Below the pieces are notes generated by a model that saw only the letters and a list, made by a program, of their open reading frames with translations, did not search any database and was not told the origin of the DNA. The position numbers and the translations under genes are program-made. A DNA stretch of 64,000 nucleotides, taken from contig DUBE01000038.1 in assembly GCA_012960475.1 (NCBI GenBank), forward strand, positions 27,958 to 91,957, read 5' to 3'. Below are positions 34,694 to 44,039 of this stretch, one piece after another. Numbering within the stretch: position 1 is the first letter of the stretch; every line of letters begins with the position of its first letter. This stretch comes from Planctomycetota bacterium. GTDB lineage: Bacteria; Planctomycetota; UBA1135; GCA-002686595.

Positions 34694-35656
34694 ATGCAGA
34701 ACCTGCTCGTCACCGTTCCCGCCTCCAGCTCGAACTTGGGGCCGGGTTTCGACTGCCTTGGGTTGTGCTTGGATCTGATGCTTGAGGTCACTCTGGTCGG
34801 CCCGGCTGCGGGCAAATACCACGAGTTCGTGGGCCTCGAAAAAGAAGCGCATTCCTGGCCCACTGCCCCCAAGACCCCACCCGGTACGGTCCAGCAGAAG
34901 GATTCGAGAGCCAATTCCTTTCTGGTAGCCTTTGACCGAGCCCTTGAGCAGTTCGGCGTGCCCCTCGCCCCCTTTTCCTTCGCAGTCACCAGCGAAATCC
35001 CCCTGGGCCGCGGGCTGGGCTCCAGCGGAGCGGCGGTGGCGGCGGGCCTGGTACTCGCAGCCGAGGTCGCCGGACGCCCCCATGGGACAAGCCTGCGCCG
35101 GGATCTGGTGAGCCTGGGGGCCGAGATCGAAGGCCACCCTGACAACAGCACCGCCTCCCTCTACGGTGGATGCACCCTGGCCCTGACGACAGAATCGGGC
35201 TGGAATGTACTGCAACCGCCGGTTGCCGAGTCCATCGGCATCGCCCTCGCCTGGGGCTCCACACCCCTCGCCACCAGTGAGGCACGCCTCGCCTTGCCCG
35301 AGATAGTGAACTTCCCCGAGGCGGCCGATCAGCCCAGACGACTGGCATTCTTGCTGGAGGGCCTGCGCTCGGGGGATGGGGACCTGCTGACCCTGGGTGG
35401 CGTGGACCACCTGCACGAGGCCTTCCGGCTGCCTCTGATCCCGGGCGGAGAGGAGGCCCAGGAAGCTGGTCGAAGGGCCGGGGCCTGGAGCGTGACCCTT
35501 TCCGGCGCGGGTTCAGGCGTGCTTGCCCTGACCCCTCTGGAAAGAGCCGGGGAAGTGGCTCTCGCCATGGGCGCGGTCCTCGAAGAACGAGATGGACCTG
35601 CCCTGCATCGAGTGGCGCGTGTTTGCCGGCAGGGTGCGGCCTTGAGCCGACCCTAG
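34694..35656 (+). CDS. thrB: Homoserine kinase
   Basis: 320 residues of the GHMP kinase family. It phosphorylates homoserine in threonine synthesis. Key motifs are VTVPASSSNLGPGFDCLG at the N-terminus and the ATP loop PLGRGLGSSGAA near residue 105, with EIEGHPDNSTASLYGG further on and TLSGAGSGV near the C-terminus. The ATG at 34694 gives the family's usual start just before the PASSSN motif. Alone among unrelated genes rather than in a thr operon. Confidence 0.9.
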   Translation: MQNLLVTVPASSSNLGPGFDCLGLCLDLMLEVTLVGPAAGKYHEFVGLEKEAHSWPTAPKTPPGTVQQKDSRANSFLVAFDRALEQFGVPLAPFSFAVTSEIPLGRGLGSSGAAVAAGLVLAAEVAGRPHGTSLRRDLVSLGAEIEGHPDNSTASLYGGCTLALTTESGWNVLQPPVAESIGIALAWGSTPLATSEARLALPEIVNFPEAADQPRRLAFLLEGLRSGDGDLLTLGGVDHLHEAFRLPLIPGGEEAQEAGRRAGAWSVTLSGAGSGVLALTPLERAGEVALAMGAVLEERDGPALHRVARVCRQGAALSRP

Positions 35657-35855
35657 GCGCTCCCAGGCCCTGATTGCACCAACTTGAGAGGGGATGACCA
35701 GATTGGGTCCAACCTGCACAAGGGACTGAAGAGCGAGAGCCCAACTGAGTTTTTGGGTGCATACTGGAACCAGAGGAGGCGCCCCCTGCGTCCGAAGGAC
35801 CACAACTCGTTGCCATATTCCCGCCCAATCCCCCCAGCCCAGCCTCACCTGACCC

Positions 35856-37235
35856 ATGCGATCACTTCTGACCCTCTTCCTGACAGTGCTGTGCACAGCC
35901 ACAGCGCTTGCCCAGCAGGCCCCGCCTACCTCCCGAATCAGCGGGTCCCTGACCACCCCGTTCCTGGCCAGTCGAGGCCTGGTTCGCTGCGGCACTCCCG
36001 AAATGGTCTCCGGCGGTTGGAACTTCAACCCGCCCAGCGATTGCAGCTACAACAGCACCAACCCCACGGCGGCCTATGAGCCCAACGAGATCTGGGAGAT
36101 CACTGTGGTCTTCCACATCCTGCGGGACAGCAATGGCAGCGGCAACGTGACCGACGCCCGCTGCCACTCGCAGATCGACATCCTGAACGAAGACTTCCAA
36201 GCCATGGCTGGCACCCTGGGCGCCCCCGGCTACGACACCATGGTGCAGTTCAAACTCGCCACGGTGGATCCCTCTGGCAGTGCCACCACCGGCATCAACC
36301 GCCACCTCAACAACACCTGGCACAACGATGGAGGTGGCTACTACAACTCTCTGGCCTGGGATCCGCACAACTACCTCAACATCTACTGCAACGAAGCCAG
36401 CGGAGCCCTGGGCTATGTGCCCTATCTGCCCCAAAACGGCTCGCCGGGATCGAACTCCGACCGGGTCGTGGCCTACTACGCTGCGGTGGGTCGCAACGCT
36501 CCCATCGGCCCGCCCTACAACCAGGGCCGCACGGTAACCCACGAGGTGGGACACTATCTCGGCCTGCACCACACCTTCAACGGTGGCTGCGGCGGGGGAA
36601 ACTGCTACACCTCCGGCGATCGCATCTGCGACACGAACCCGGAAGCCAACCCCAACTTCAGTTGCGGCAACTCGTCGAGCTGCGGTAATTCGGATCCGAT
36701 CTCGAACTACATGGATTACACCGATGATGTGTGCATGAATGAGTACACGTTCGAGCAGACCCGGCGTATCCGCTGCACCCTGCAATACTACCGCCCGAAT
36801 CTGGCCGAGCCCATCGGAGGCGGCGGTCTGGGCACGAGCTACTGCCAATCCAACCTGAACAGCCGAGGCCTGATGGCAACTCTGACCGTGGCCGGCAGCG
36901 CCACGGTGTCTGACAATGATCTGACCTTCACGGTGGACGATGCGGCCCTGAGCCAGTTCGGCTATCTCCTTATGAGCGTCAACCAGGGCAACGTCAACAA
37001 CTTCGGCGGCAGCATGGGCGTGCTCTGTTTGGGCAGCCCCATGATTCGTTTCTCAAGCAATGTGCTCAATACGGGCGGTGCCGGCACGGTGGACTTCTCC
37101 CCGAACCTGACCAACCTGCCCCAGGGCACGGTGTTCGCGCCGGGCGACACCTGGAACTTCCAGCTCTGGTATCGAGATGTGGTTCTGAACCCCACCTCCA
37201 ACACCACGGACGGGATTTCGATCACCTTCCAATAA
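35856..37235 (+). CDS. Secreted M43-type (pappalysin-like) zinc metalloprotease
   Basis: 459 residues with signal peptide (about 1-20, ending ALAQ). Metzincin motif HEVGHYLGLHH has zinc ligands His229, His233 and His239 with Glu230 as base; the Met-turn is NYMDYTDD near 284. Several Cys pairs suggest disulfides in the extracellular enzyme. Residues of about 325-459 form a second, Asn/Gly-rich beta domain (starting near YCQSNLNSRG, ending TTDGISITFQ). I recall similar C-terminal domains on many exported proteins in planctomycete-like genomes, perhaps for surface attachment (inference). Confidence 0.85.
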   Translation: MRSLLTLFLTVLCTATALAQQAPPTSRISGSLTTPFLASRGLVRCGTPEMVSGGWNFNPPSDCSYNSTNPTAAYEPNEIWEITVVFHILRDSNGSGNVTDARCHSQIDILNEDFQAMAGTLGAPGYDTMVQFKLATVDPSGSATTGINRHLNNTWHNDGGGYYNSLAWDPHNYLNIYCNEASGALGYVPYLPQNGSPGSNSDRVVAYYAAVGRNAPIGPPYNQGRTVTHEVGHYLGLHHTFNGGCGGGNCYTSGDRICDTNPEANPNFSCGNSSSCGNSDPISNYMDYTDDVCMNEYTFEQTRRIRCTLQYYRPNLAEPIGGGGLGTSYCQSNLNSRGLMATLTVAGSATVSDNDLTFTVDDAALSQFGYLLMSVNQGNVNNFGGSMGVLCLGSPMIRFSSNVLNTGGAGTVDFSPNLTNLPQGTVFAPGDTWNFQLWYRDVVLNPTSNTTDGISITFQ

Positions 37236-37254
37236 GGAACATCACGAACGAGCC

Positions 37255-37312
37255 CTGGCTCATTCCTCATGCCATCGCCGCCCACGCGACGCAGGTGTGA
37301 GGAATGGGCCAG
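37255..37312. terminator. Long imperfect hairpin between convergent genes
   Basis: CTGGCTCATTCCTCA (from 37255) pairs with TGAGGAATGGGCCAG (ending 37312), interrupted by single mismatches. It lies between the convergent M43 protease and EI-like genes and can serve both. T runs are weak. Confidence 0.5.
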
Positions 37313-37348
37313 GATTCGTTGATTGGATGCTGTACGGCTCTCGTTCCC

Positions 37349-39145
37349 CTAGCGCGCATCCAGAGGCGGCGGCGCATGATTCGGAGAGGTGCTCTGGGAG
37401 CTTGCTGTTTGCGTTGCGAGACGTTGACTCTCCAAGTCGCAGGAGCGGATGATGGCCGCCACCTCTTCCATGTCAGAGGGAGGAATCACCAGACGCGTCA
37501 AACCCAGGCCCAGCAGCAGTCCAAGAGACTCTTCATTGGCCAAGCTGGGGCCCCAGATAGCGAGCGGCGTGCCGGCCTCCAGCGCTGCGTCCTGCAGGTC
37601 AGCAACAGCGCGCAGAAGATACGGATGCAAGCGTTCAAGGCACCCGGCCAGATTGGCGTGATCCCGATCGGTGGCAAGCAAGTACTGCTGCAAGCTATCC
37701 AGGGCGATCACGATGGACGAGGCTTCCTGGGCGAGATCGCTGACTCCGATCACCGCCGCTGGAGTCTCAATGATCACACCCACAGCCAGGTCGCTGCAAT
37801 GGGGAACGCCCTTGCGACGCAACTCATAGCGTTCCTCCAAGAGCGCTTCCTTGACCGCACGCAACTCGCCGCAATCCACGATCAGGGGGATCAAGATCTC
37901 CACCTGAGCCGGATGTTCGGCGGCTGCGCAAAGCACGGCGGTCAGCTGACGGCGCAGGACCAAGCCATTTTCGAGCAAGAATCGCACCCCAGCCAGGCCC
38001 AAGGCCGGGTTGGCTTCAACAGGAAGATTCATCCAGGATGGTGCGAGGGCCGAGGTCACATCCAAGAGGCGCAGGCTGACCGGAATTGAGCCCGCTTCGC
38101 TCAGAAGGGCGCGATAGTGTTCGGTCAATGTGTCGAGGCCGGGAAGTTCTTTCTCAAGCAGAAACAAGACCTCGGTACGGAACAATCCCAGCGAGGGGAA
38201 ACCAAGAGCGCGGGCGCGCTCGACCTCGGGCAGAGATCCTCCGGATGCGGCCAAATGAATTCGCGTGCCGTCAAGTGTGCGCACGGTACCCATCACGCAG
38301 GAGGACGGTGCTTGGGGCGAGGCACCTTCTTCGGCCTCTTGGAACTGTTTGAGGATCTCTGGCGCCGGACGCACATGAACGATGCCCTCGCTGGCGTCCA
38401 ACAGGAGCGCATCCCCATCTTCAACTGCTTCGAGCAAACCTGACACCCCCACCAAAGTCGGGATGCCAAGCGAGCGCGCCAGCAGGGTCGCCCGCTCCGC
38501 CACAGATCCTGCGCTGGTCACGATACCCCTGGGCCGCGATCCTCCGCTGGCCAGCAAGTCCACAATGGTCAGCTCCGGAGCCACAAGGATGCAGCCGGTC
38601 AAGTCCAGGGCCTGAACAGGGTTGTACTGTCCCTCTTCCCCTTGGGACAAGGCACGCAGAACCCGCAAACCCACATCCCGCAGATCCACCGCGCGCTCCT
38701 GCAGAGCCTCGCTCTGCACGATGCGAAAGATGCGATCGAAGTCGAGCACGACCTTGGCCACCGCAGACTCCAGGGCGAACTGTTCCCCCAGGATCAAGCT
38801 CTCCACATCGGACAAGAACACCGAGTCCGATAGAAGGGCATTGTGGGTTTCGAGCACACAGGTACGGCTCGAAGCTTGTTCCAGAGCACCTCCCTCCAGC
38901 TGGGCCTCAATCCCGGCCCGCGCACGATCCAATGCACCATGAAACCGATTGAGTTCTGCCTCGGCGCTAGTGGAAGGAATCCGCCGTACCGGAACCGCGT
39001 CCAGATCCTGGCGTGAACACCGAGCAGAACCTGTTGCAAAGCCACCAGCCACTGTAGTGCCCCGCAGCACGCAACCGCCCAGAGCCTGAACAGATTGACC
39101 CAACTCTTCAGTGGCCGACTGGGGAGAATCAGGAAGAGAAGTCAT
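37349..39145 (-). CDS. Enzyme I-like (PEP-utilising) protein lacking key catalytic residues
   Basis: 598 residues with the domain order and length of PTS enzyme I. The phospho-His loop, normally GGxTSHxAILAR, reads GSVAERATLLARSLGIP here, so the histidine is replaced by Arg. The PEP-binding Arg in GLFRTEVLF is kept, but the usual DGGDK-type motif reads DVTSALAPS, and the active Cys region (CGEMA) reads AIWGPSLAN. It is therefore unlikely to transfer phosphate in the classic way. It follows moaB in a four-gene operon, with no HPr gene nearby. It may be a regulator or a repurposed fold. Confidence 0.75.
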   Translation of the reverse strand: MTSLPDSPQSATEELGQSVQALGGCVLRGTTVAGGFATGSARCSRQDLDAVPVRRIPSTSAEAELNRFHGALDRARAGIEAQLEGGALEQASSRTCVLETHNALLSDSVFLSDVESLILGEQFALESAVAKVVLDFDRIFRIVQSEALQERAVDLRDVGLRVLRALSQGEEGQYNPVQALDLTGCILVAPELTIVDLLASGGSRPRGIVTSAGSVAERATLLARSLGIPTLVGVSGLLEAVEDGDALLLDASEGIVHVRPAPEILKQFQEAEEGASPQAPSSCVMGTVRTLDGTRIHLAASGGSLPEVERARALGFPSLGLFRTEVLFLLEKELPGLDTLTEHYRALLSEAGSIPVSLRLLDVTSALAPSWMNLPVEANPALGLAGVRFLLENGLVLRRQLTAVLCAAAEHPAQVEILIPLIVDCGELRAVKEALLEERYELRRKGVPHCSDLAVGVIIETPAAVIGVSDLAQEASSIVIALDSLQQYLLATDRDHANLAGCLERLHPYLLRAVADLQDAALEAGTPLAIWGPSLANEESLGLLLGLGLTRLVIPPSDMEEVAAIIRSCDLESQRLATQTASSQSTSPNHAPPPLDAR

Positions 39146-39204
39146 GACAGGAAGGGCCCAATGATAGGGATTGAATCCGGGAATCCGTTAGTACGGAACC
39201 TGGT

Positions 39205-39714
39205 TCACCTTCGACTGTCGGCCTGTTGACACAAGTGCCCCAGCTCCGGAGCCAGCAATTTCTCCCAGGCCAGACGGAGGGCCTTGGGGCTGCCGGGGAG
39301 AGCGACAATGATGCGGCCCGCCCGGACTCCGGCGCAGGCGCGGCTGAGCATGGCAGCTGCGCCAATTTCTTCGAAGGAAAGCAGGCGGAAGAGCTCGCCA
39401 AAGCCCGGGATGGTCACATCCAGGAGGGGCTCGATGGCTTCGGGGGTCACATCCCGATGACCAAGACCCGTCCCCCCCGTTACCAACACCACATCAACCT
39501 GGGCTTCCTGGCAGGCAGACTCAACTGCTGCTTGGATGGCAGGGACTTCATCACACACGATGACTCGCTGACAAAGTTGGTGACCCGCGGCCTCAAGGGA
39601 CTCGATCAGAAACGATCCTCCTCCGTCGCTGCTCTCGTCCCGGGTGTCGCTGACAGTAATGACTGTGATCTTCAACAGTTTGCGCGCGTCCCTGCGATGT
39701 TGTTCCAACCCCAT
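39205..39714 (-). CDS. moaB: MoaB/Mog-family molybdenum cofactor protein
   Basis: 169 residues. The molybdopterin-binding fold is shown by VSDTRDESSDGGG near the N-terminus, VTGGTGLGHRDVTPEAIEPL and the C-terminal ALPGSPKALRLAWEKL. These proteins adenylate molybdopterin before metal insertion. The ATG at 39714 is chosen; a TTG at 39720 overlapping the btpA stop is possible. Middle gene of a tightly packed operon with the toroid, BtpA and EI-like proteins. No other moa or moe gene is in the window. Confidence 0.88.
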   Translation of the reverse strand: MGLEQHRRDARKLLKITVITVSDTRDESSDGGGSFLIESLEAAGHQLCQRVIVCDEVPAIQAAVESACQEAQVDVVLVTGGTGLGHRDVTPEAIEPLLDVTIPGFGELFRLLSFEEIGAAAMLSRACAGVRAGRIIVALPGSPKALRLAWEKLLAPELGHLCQQADSRR

Positions 39715-39716
39715 GG

Positions 39717-40520
39717 TCAACCCGCCCCCCAGATGCGCACGAGTTCACGCACACGCTTCACATCCACCGGTTCAGAGACGCGCCCATCCCGCTTCAGGGC
39801 CGTGCCCACGATAGCCCCATCCACCAGGCCGCCAAGGGCTGCAGCATTGTTGTGATCAAGGCCCGAGCCAATCAAGATCGGGGCCTCGGGCACGGCTTCG
39901 CGCACAGCAGAAAGTTCGCTTGTGTCCACCGCCTGGCCCGTGCCACTGCCAGAGATCACGAGCGCCGCCGCCTTGCCACGCCAAAAAGTATCCCTCGCCG
40001 CTGTTTCAATCGACCCGCCACCCAAGGGCACGGCGTGCTTCACATGCACATCGCACAGCAACGGCAACCCAGGGCACAGCTGCTCGCGCAGGCGCACCGT
40101 GCGAGCCGCATCCCCTTGAATCAGTCCCTGGTCCGTGACCATGGCTCCCACATGCACATTGATGCGCATGAAGGCAGCGCCGGTGGCCGCAGCGATTCCC
40201 AATCCCGCGCCAGGGTCATTCCTCAGCACATTGATCCCCAAGGGCAAGTTCCCAAGTTCAGTCTTCAGGCGATCGGCAACCACCGCCATGCTGGCCACGG
40301 TTTCCGGCGGAACACTCGTAGAAAAAAAAGGCGCGTCACCGAAGTTCTCCACGATGATCGCATCCACTCCCCCTTCAGCCAACGCTGCTCCATCAAAGAG
40401 AGCTGCCTCCAGGACTCCTTCCAAGCCTTGAGAATTCGGGGCCCCGGGCAAGGGTTTCAAGTGCACCACCCCGATCAGAGGCGTGGCCCCGCGCACAAAC
40501 AACTCAGACCTGGAACTCAC
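39717..40520 (-). CDS. BtpA/SgcQ-family TIM-barrel protein
   Basis: 267 residues. Family landmarks are LIGVVHLKPLPG at the start, GVDAIIVENFGDAPF, INVLRNDP, FMRINVHVGAMVTDQGLIQG and VISGSGTG. BtpA in cyanobacteria affects photosystem I stability, and SgcQ is a putative sugar-metabolism protein; the reaction is not established for most members. The start is a GTG in the sequence GTGA overlapping the stop of the upstream gene, so translation is coupled. Confidence 0.83.
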   Translation of the reverse strand: MSSRSELFVRGATPLIGVVHLKPLPGAPNSQGLEGVLEAALFDGAALAEGGVDAIIVENFGDAPFFSTSVPPETVASMAVVADRLKTELGNLPLGINVLRNDPGAGLGIAAATGAAFMRINVHVGAMVTDQGLIQGDAARTVRLREQLCPGLPLLCDVHVKHAVPLGGGSIETAARDTFWRGKAAALVISGSGTGQAVDTSELSAVREAVPEAPILIGSGLDHNNAAALGGLVDGAIVGTALKRDGRVSEPVDVKRVRELVRIWGAG

Positions 40521-41782
40521 CGTCCTCCTGCCTTCTTCAAACCTTCACCCTCGCTCTTGGGCTCCTTCCAATCGGGAAAGCGCGGGAGATCCGGGGCACG
40601 CAAAGCCATCAGGACCATTGCGGTGCAATAGCCGGAGGTCCGCGGGAAAATGCGATCGTTCCAACTCCCGTCTTCGTCGCGGGTCGTCAGCAAGACCTTG
40701 CGCAATTGTTCCCGCAATGCTGGTCGCTGTTTCTCGGGCAGGGCCTCGATTGCGTGGGCCACATAACCATGTCCAAAGTAGAAGTAGTAGGGCGCTATCG
40801 AATAGGGACCCTCGTGGGTACCCTGCTGGCTCTTGCGCTTGAGAAGGTGCTCCCAACCATCAAAGAAACCGTCCACGGCGCGACGCAGATCCCTGGATGT
40901 AGAGAGACCAGCATGATGTAGGGCCAACTCGGCGATGGCCGCTCGAGCCGACGAAGCGTGCATCTTCTCCCGGTGGCCGCGTTGTCCCGGACGTACGCTG
41001 TACGACCAGGCACCCGTGTCCTTGCGCCGGCCCCGCTCCAGAGCTTGCAACCCCCGGGGCACAAGGCCACGAGGCACCTCAAACCCAGCGGCCTGTGTGC
41101 GATAAAGCGCCAGCAGGGTCGCGCCTGTCTGAAAAGGGCTCGCATTGGTCTCGCTGGCGTAGTTCCAGCCCCCATCTTCGACCTCGTTGACCTTGAGGCA
41201 GTTCAACAAGAACTCCACCGCCTCCCGAGCCTGGTTGGCAACTTCGGGTTCCAGCACCTCGTGCTCCAATGCCTGCAACAGGAACGAAAGGGCATAGGTA
41301 TGCCCCCAGCCGCGTACGTCATAGCCACGCTTGGGTCCCGGCGCCATGCTGGGGTCCTCGTCCAACATCCGGATGATGAAAACCGCCGCTGCCCGTACAG
41401 CCTTCAGTTGTTCCTCATGCTTGAGCAAACCGGGATACTCCAACAGTCCCTCGGCCACGATGGCAGTGCCACCAACGCGATAGCCCCCCGGAATTCGCCT
41501 GTCGGGACCCACTCGATAGACGCCCTCATAGGGCCACTCATCCCCGAGCCCCTTCGCATCCTCGTGCAGTTCTTCAAGCCGCTCACGCTCCTTGGCCTGC
41601 CAGGCGCCCAAGCGCTCTTCGCTCATGCGCCCTACCTGCGGGTCCGGATGATACCGCTCGGTTTTTTCCAGCAACAGTTCCACTGCTCGCTCAGCAAGCT
41701 GATCGTTGCTGGGGTCCTGGGTTTCCTGGGCCGAAACCCTGCTAACAGAGGCGAGAACGCAAACGCTGAGTGTCTTCCACAT
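40517..41782 (-). CDS. Exported alpha/alpha-toroid (prenyltransferase/squalene-oxidase-repeat-like) protein
   Basis: 421 residues with a short signal peptide ending near VSAQE. The body is a chain of helical pairs with QW-like segments (DGGWNYASETNASPFQTGA, DTGAWSYSV, DEDGSWNDRI), as in the alpha/alpha toroid of prenyltransferases and terpene cyclases. The DxDD cyclase motif is not seen, so a structural or binding role is more likely than cyclisation (inference). First gene of the operon with btpA, moaB and the EI-like gene. Confidence 0.65.
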   Translation of the reverse strand: MWKTLSVCVLASVSRVSAQETQDPSNDQLAERAVELLLEKTERYHPDPQVGRMSEERLGAWQAKERERLEELHEDAKGLGDEWPYEGVYRVGPDRRIPGGYRVGGTAIVAEGLLEYPGLLKHEEQLKAVRAAAVFIIRMLDEDPSMAPGPKRGYDVRGWGHTYALSFLLQALEHEVLEPEVANQAREAVEFLLNCLKVNEVEDGGWNYASETNASPFQTGATLLALYRTQAAGFEVPRGLVPRGLQALERGRRKDTGAWSYSVRPGQRGHREKMHASSARAAIAELALHHAGLSTSRDLRRAVDGFFDGWEHLLKRKSQQGTHEGPYSIAPYYFYFGHGYVAHAIEALPEKQRPALREQLRKVLLTTRDEDGSWNDRIFPRTSGYCTAMVLMALRAPDLPRFPDWKEPKSEGEGLKKAGGR

Positions 41783-41807
41783 GCGCCCAGTCTAGCAGCC
41801 CCTGCAA

Positions 41808-41845
41808 CAAAACAGGCGCGCCCCTTGAGAGGGGGCACGCCTGTA
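41808..41845 (-). terminator. Terminator of the tRNA gene
   Basis: On the minus strand ACAGGCGTGCCCC pairs with GGGGCGCGCCTGT across a six-base loop, followed by TTTTGTT. It lies directly downstream of tRNA-Thr. Confidence 0.8.
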
Positions 41846-41850
41846 ATAGT

Positions 41851-41925
41851 TGGAGCCAGAGATCGGACTTGAACCGACGACCGTCGCATTACGAATGCGA
41901 TGCTCTACCACTGAGCTACTCTGGC
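41851..41925 (-). tRNA. tRNA-Thr (anticodon CGT)
   Basis: A complete cloverleaf of 75 bases including encoded CCA. The acceptor GCCAGAG pairs with CTCTGGC, discriminator T. The D stem is GCTC/GAGC. The anticodon arm TCGCA-TTCGTAA-TGCGA gives anticodon CGT, reading ACG. The T arm carries TTCAAGT. No interruption or intron. Confidence 0.95.
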
Positions 41926-41978
41926 TTAACCGAGCTCATGGACTTGATCGAGTTCGGTGAAATACTGCTGGCCAGCAC

Positions 41979-44039
41979 CTACTGGGAGCCGCTCCCCCGC
42001 AGAGCACTCAGGGCCTGAGTCCGTCCCGCAGCACCGGTCTGGGCCATGCCCAGGGCCTGGGCCGCAGCCATGCGCACTTCCGTGGCTTCGTCCCCGTTGG
42101 CGGCGATCGCAGCAAGGGGGCCTGCTACACCTTCTGCCGCACCGGAACGCGCCAGGATCGGACCAATGGCCAGGGCCGCATTGCTGCGCTCGCTATCGGA
42201 ACGGTCAGAGTTGCTCAAGACAACCATCAAGGCATGGATGTGGTCCCAAGAACCGCACTGGGCCAGGGCCGCCATGGCGGGAGTGGTGACCGCTTCCGAA
42301 CGGTGGGCAAGCGTCGAAGCCAGAGCATCCGCCGTGGCCGAGCAGTCCGTGTGGCCAGCAAGTGCAAGAGCACCCAAAGCCATTGCCGCACGTCGACCAA
42401 GATCGTCAGCGCGAGCACGGTGACCCTCGAAGTCAGCCTTCAGGGTCTCTTCCAAACCGGAAAGATCAGAAGAGTCGGAGATCACACCAGCCACTCGATC
42501 CGAATAGGCATCGGCAAAATCCTCATCGCTCGAGAGCAAGAATACCGGCACATCCGGCAGGTTATTCGCAATGTCTGCCAGCACCTGGTCGGTGGTCAGG
42601 CCGGTCACACGGTCCCCCACCAGAATCAGATCAACCAAAGGCATGCGGCGCACCAGCACGATGCCTTCGATACCGGAACCGCGATGGTCCACCATGACTC
42701 CTTGTGAAGCGAGACCCGCAAGGGCCTTGCCCGCGCGCTCGGCGTTGCCATCGATCACCGTGGCAATCCGCAGGACCTCGCGACCAGCCGCATCGCCCAG
42801 AGCAGCCACGGTTGCTCCACCGGCGGCGGTACCACTGCGGGTGGCGATGCTGGCCAATGCCAAAGCGCCTTCACCACGCAAGATCGGATCGCCCGCGGCC
42901 ACAGCGGCCATCAAGGCTGAAGTGGGCGTGCTTGCCATACTGCCGAGGGTCTGGCAAAGCGCCGAACCGGCAGAGGCGTCGTCGCTCTTGACCGCCCAAA
43001 GCAGAGCCATGTCAATCGCACTTACGCCGGCGGCCGAAAGGGTCAACTGGGCGCCAACTCCGGCATCAGCAAGGTCATCGGAACGACCCGCCTTGGCCAC
43101 GATGGAACCACATGCCCGCGCGATACCCGCTTGGGCGTCGCCATTGGCAGCATCCAGGTCCAGAGCGCGATAGAAGGCACCCAGAGCCATCTGGTCGTTG
43201 AACAGGCTGACCGCAATCTCGGAGGAAGTCAAAGCTCCATCCCAACTCCAAAGCACGTTCTGATCATCGAAGGGACGAATGTGGCTTGCGCTGCGGCCGT
43301 AGTAATTGTGACCATCGGCCAGCAACAAGCTGAGGCCGTTACCAGTGGAACCGCAGGCGGCGGCGGCACTCTTGGCGGCCTTGACCACTGCACTGTCACC
43401 GTCAAGCGCGGCGATCGCTTCAAGAGCACCCGCAGCGCGTGGATCGCCAATACGTCCCAGACAAATCGCCACATTGCGGCGCTGATAGGCGTGATCGGAA
43501 GCCAAGGCTGCGATCAGCGGCCAGACCACATCGCCACCGAGCTCGATCAAAGTCGCCATGGCCAGCACACGCCGATCCCCGTCTCCTTCGTCACCGAGAT
43601 AAGGCACCAGGGCGGGAGCCGCGTAGGGCCCATGCTCGCTGGAGAGTTGAGTCACGGTCCTGCGACGGACGAGGGCATCGGCTTCCGCGAGCATCTCGGA
43701 CACCATGGCTCGCACCGCGTCAGGATCGTTGCGGTGCTCGCTGCGCCCAAGCTTGGCGCGGGCCAAGAGGCGCTCGGCAACCAGGCGGTACTCGCCACCC
43801 TCAACGATCAGATCAAGGAAGACTTGATGGTCCGCTTCCTTCCAAAGCTCGTAAGCAGCCTCATTGGTAGGGTCGGCAGCGAGGATGGCTTGGAACTTGG
43901 CCAGGGCCTCGGTCTTGCGACCACGGGAGAGGAGGTCCACCCCTTCGGAATAAAGCCCGCCCAGGTCCTGGGAGAACGAAGGAGAGGCGAGGGCTGCAAG
44001 GGCAAGGCAGAGGCCCAAGGTCCGGCGCGACTTGGTCAT
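41979..44039 (-). CDS. Exported TPR/HEAT-repeat protein with receiver-like domain
   Basis: 686 residues with a signal peptide ending in SFSQD. A short TPR unit (about 30-75) is followed by HEAT-type repeats (DAVRAMVSEMLAEADALVRR, AYQRRNVAICLGRIGDPRAA and others) and a C-terminal HEAT block. Between them, around 445-530, lies GIEGIVLVRRMPLVDLILVG, then VPVFLLSSDEDFADAY. This looks like a response-regulator receiver fold, but without a convincing phosphorylatable Asp pocket. An exported receiver-like domain is odd. Alone, downstream of a 343-base gap. Function unknown. Confidence 0.65.
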   Translation of the reverse strand: MTKSRRTLGLCLALAALASPSFSQDLGGLYSEGVDLLSRGRKTEALAKFQAILAADPTNEAAYELWKEADHQVFLDLIVEGGEYRLVAERLLARAKLGRSEHRNDPDAVRAMVSEMLAEADALVRRRTVTQLSSEHGPYAAPALVPYLGDEGDGDRRVLAMATLIELGGDVVWPLIAALASDHAYQRRNVAICLGRIGDPRAAGALEAIAALDGDSAVVKAAKSAAAACGSTGNGLSLLLADGHNYYGRSASHIRPFDDQNVLWSWDGALTSSEIAVSLFNDQMALGAFYRALDLDAANGDAQAGIARACGSIVAKAGRSDDLADAGVGAQLTLSAAGVSAIDMALLWAVKSDDASAGSALCQTLGSMASTPTSALMAAVAAGDPILRGEGALALASIATRSGTAAGGATVAALGDAAGREVLRIATVIDGNAERAGKALAGLASQGVMVDHRGSGIEGIVLVRRMPLVDLILVGDRVTGLTTDQVLADIANNLPDVPVFLLSSDEDFADAYSDRVAGVISDSSDLSGLEETLKADFEGHRARADDLGRRAAMALGALALAGHTDCSATADALASTLAHRSEAVTTPAMAALAQCGSWDHIHALMVVLSNSDRSDSERSNAALAIGPILARSGAAEGVAGPLAAIAANGDEATEVRMAAAQALGMAQTGAAGRTQALSALRGSGSQ

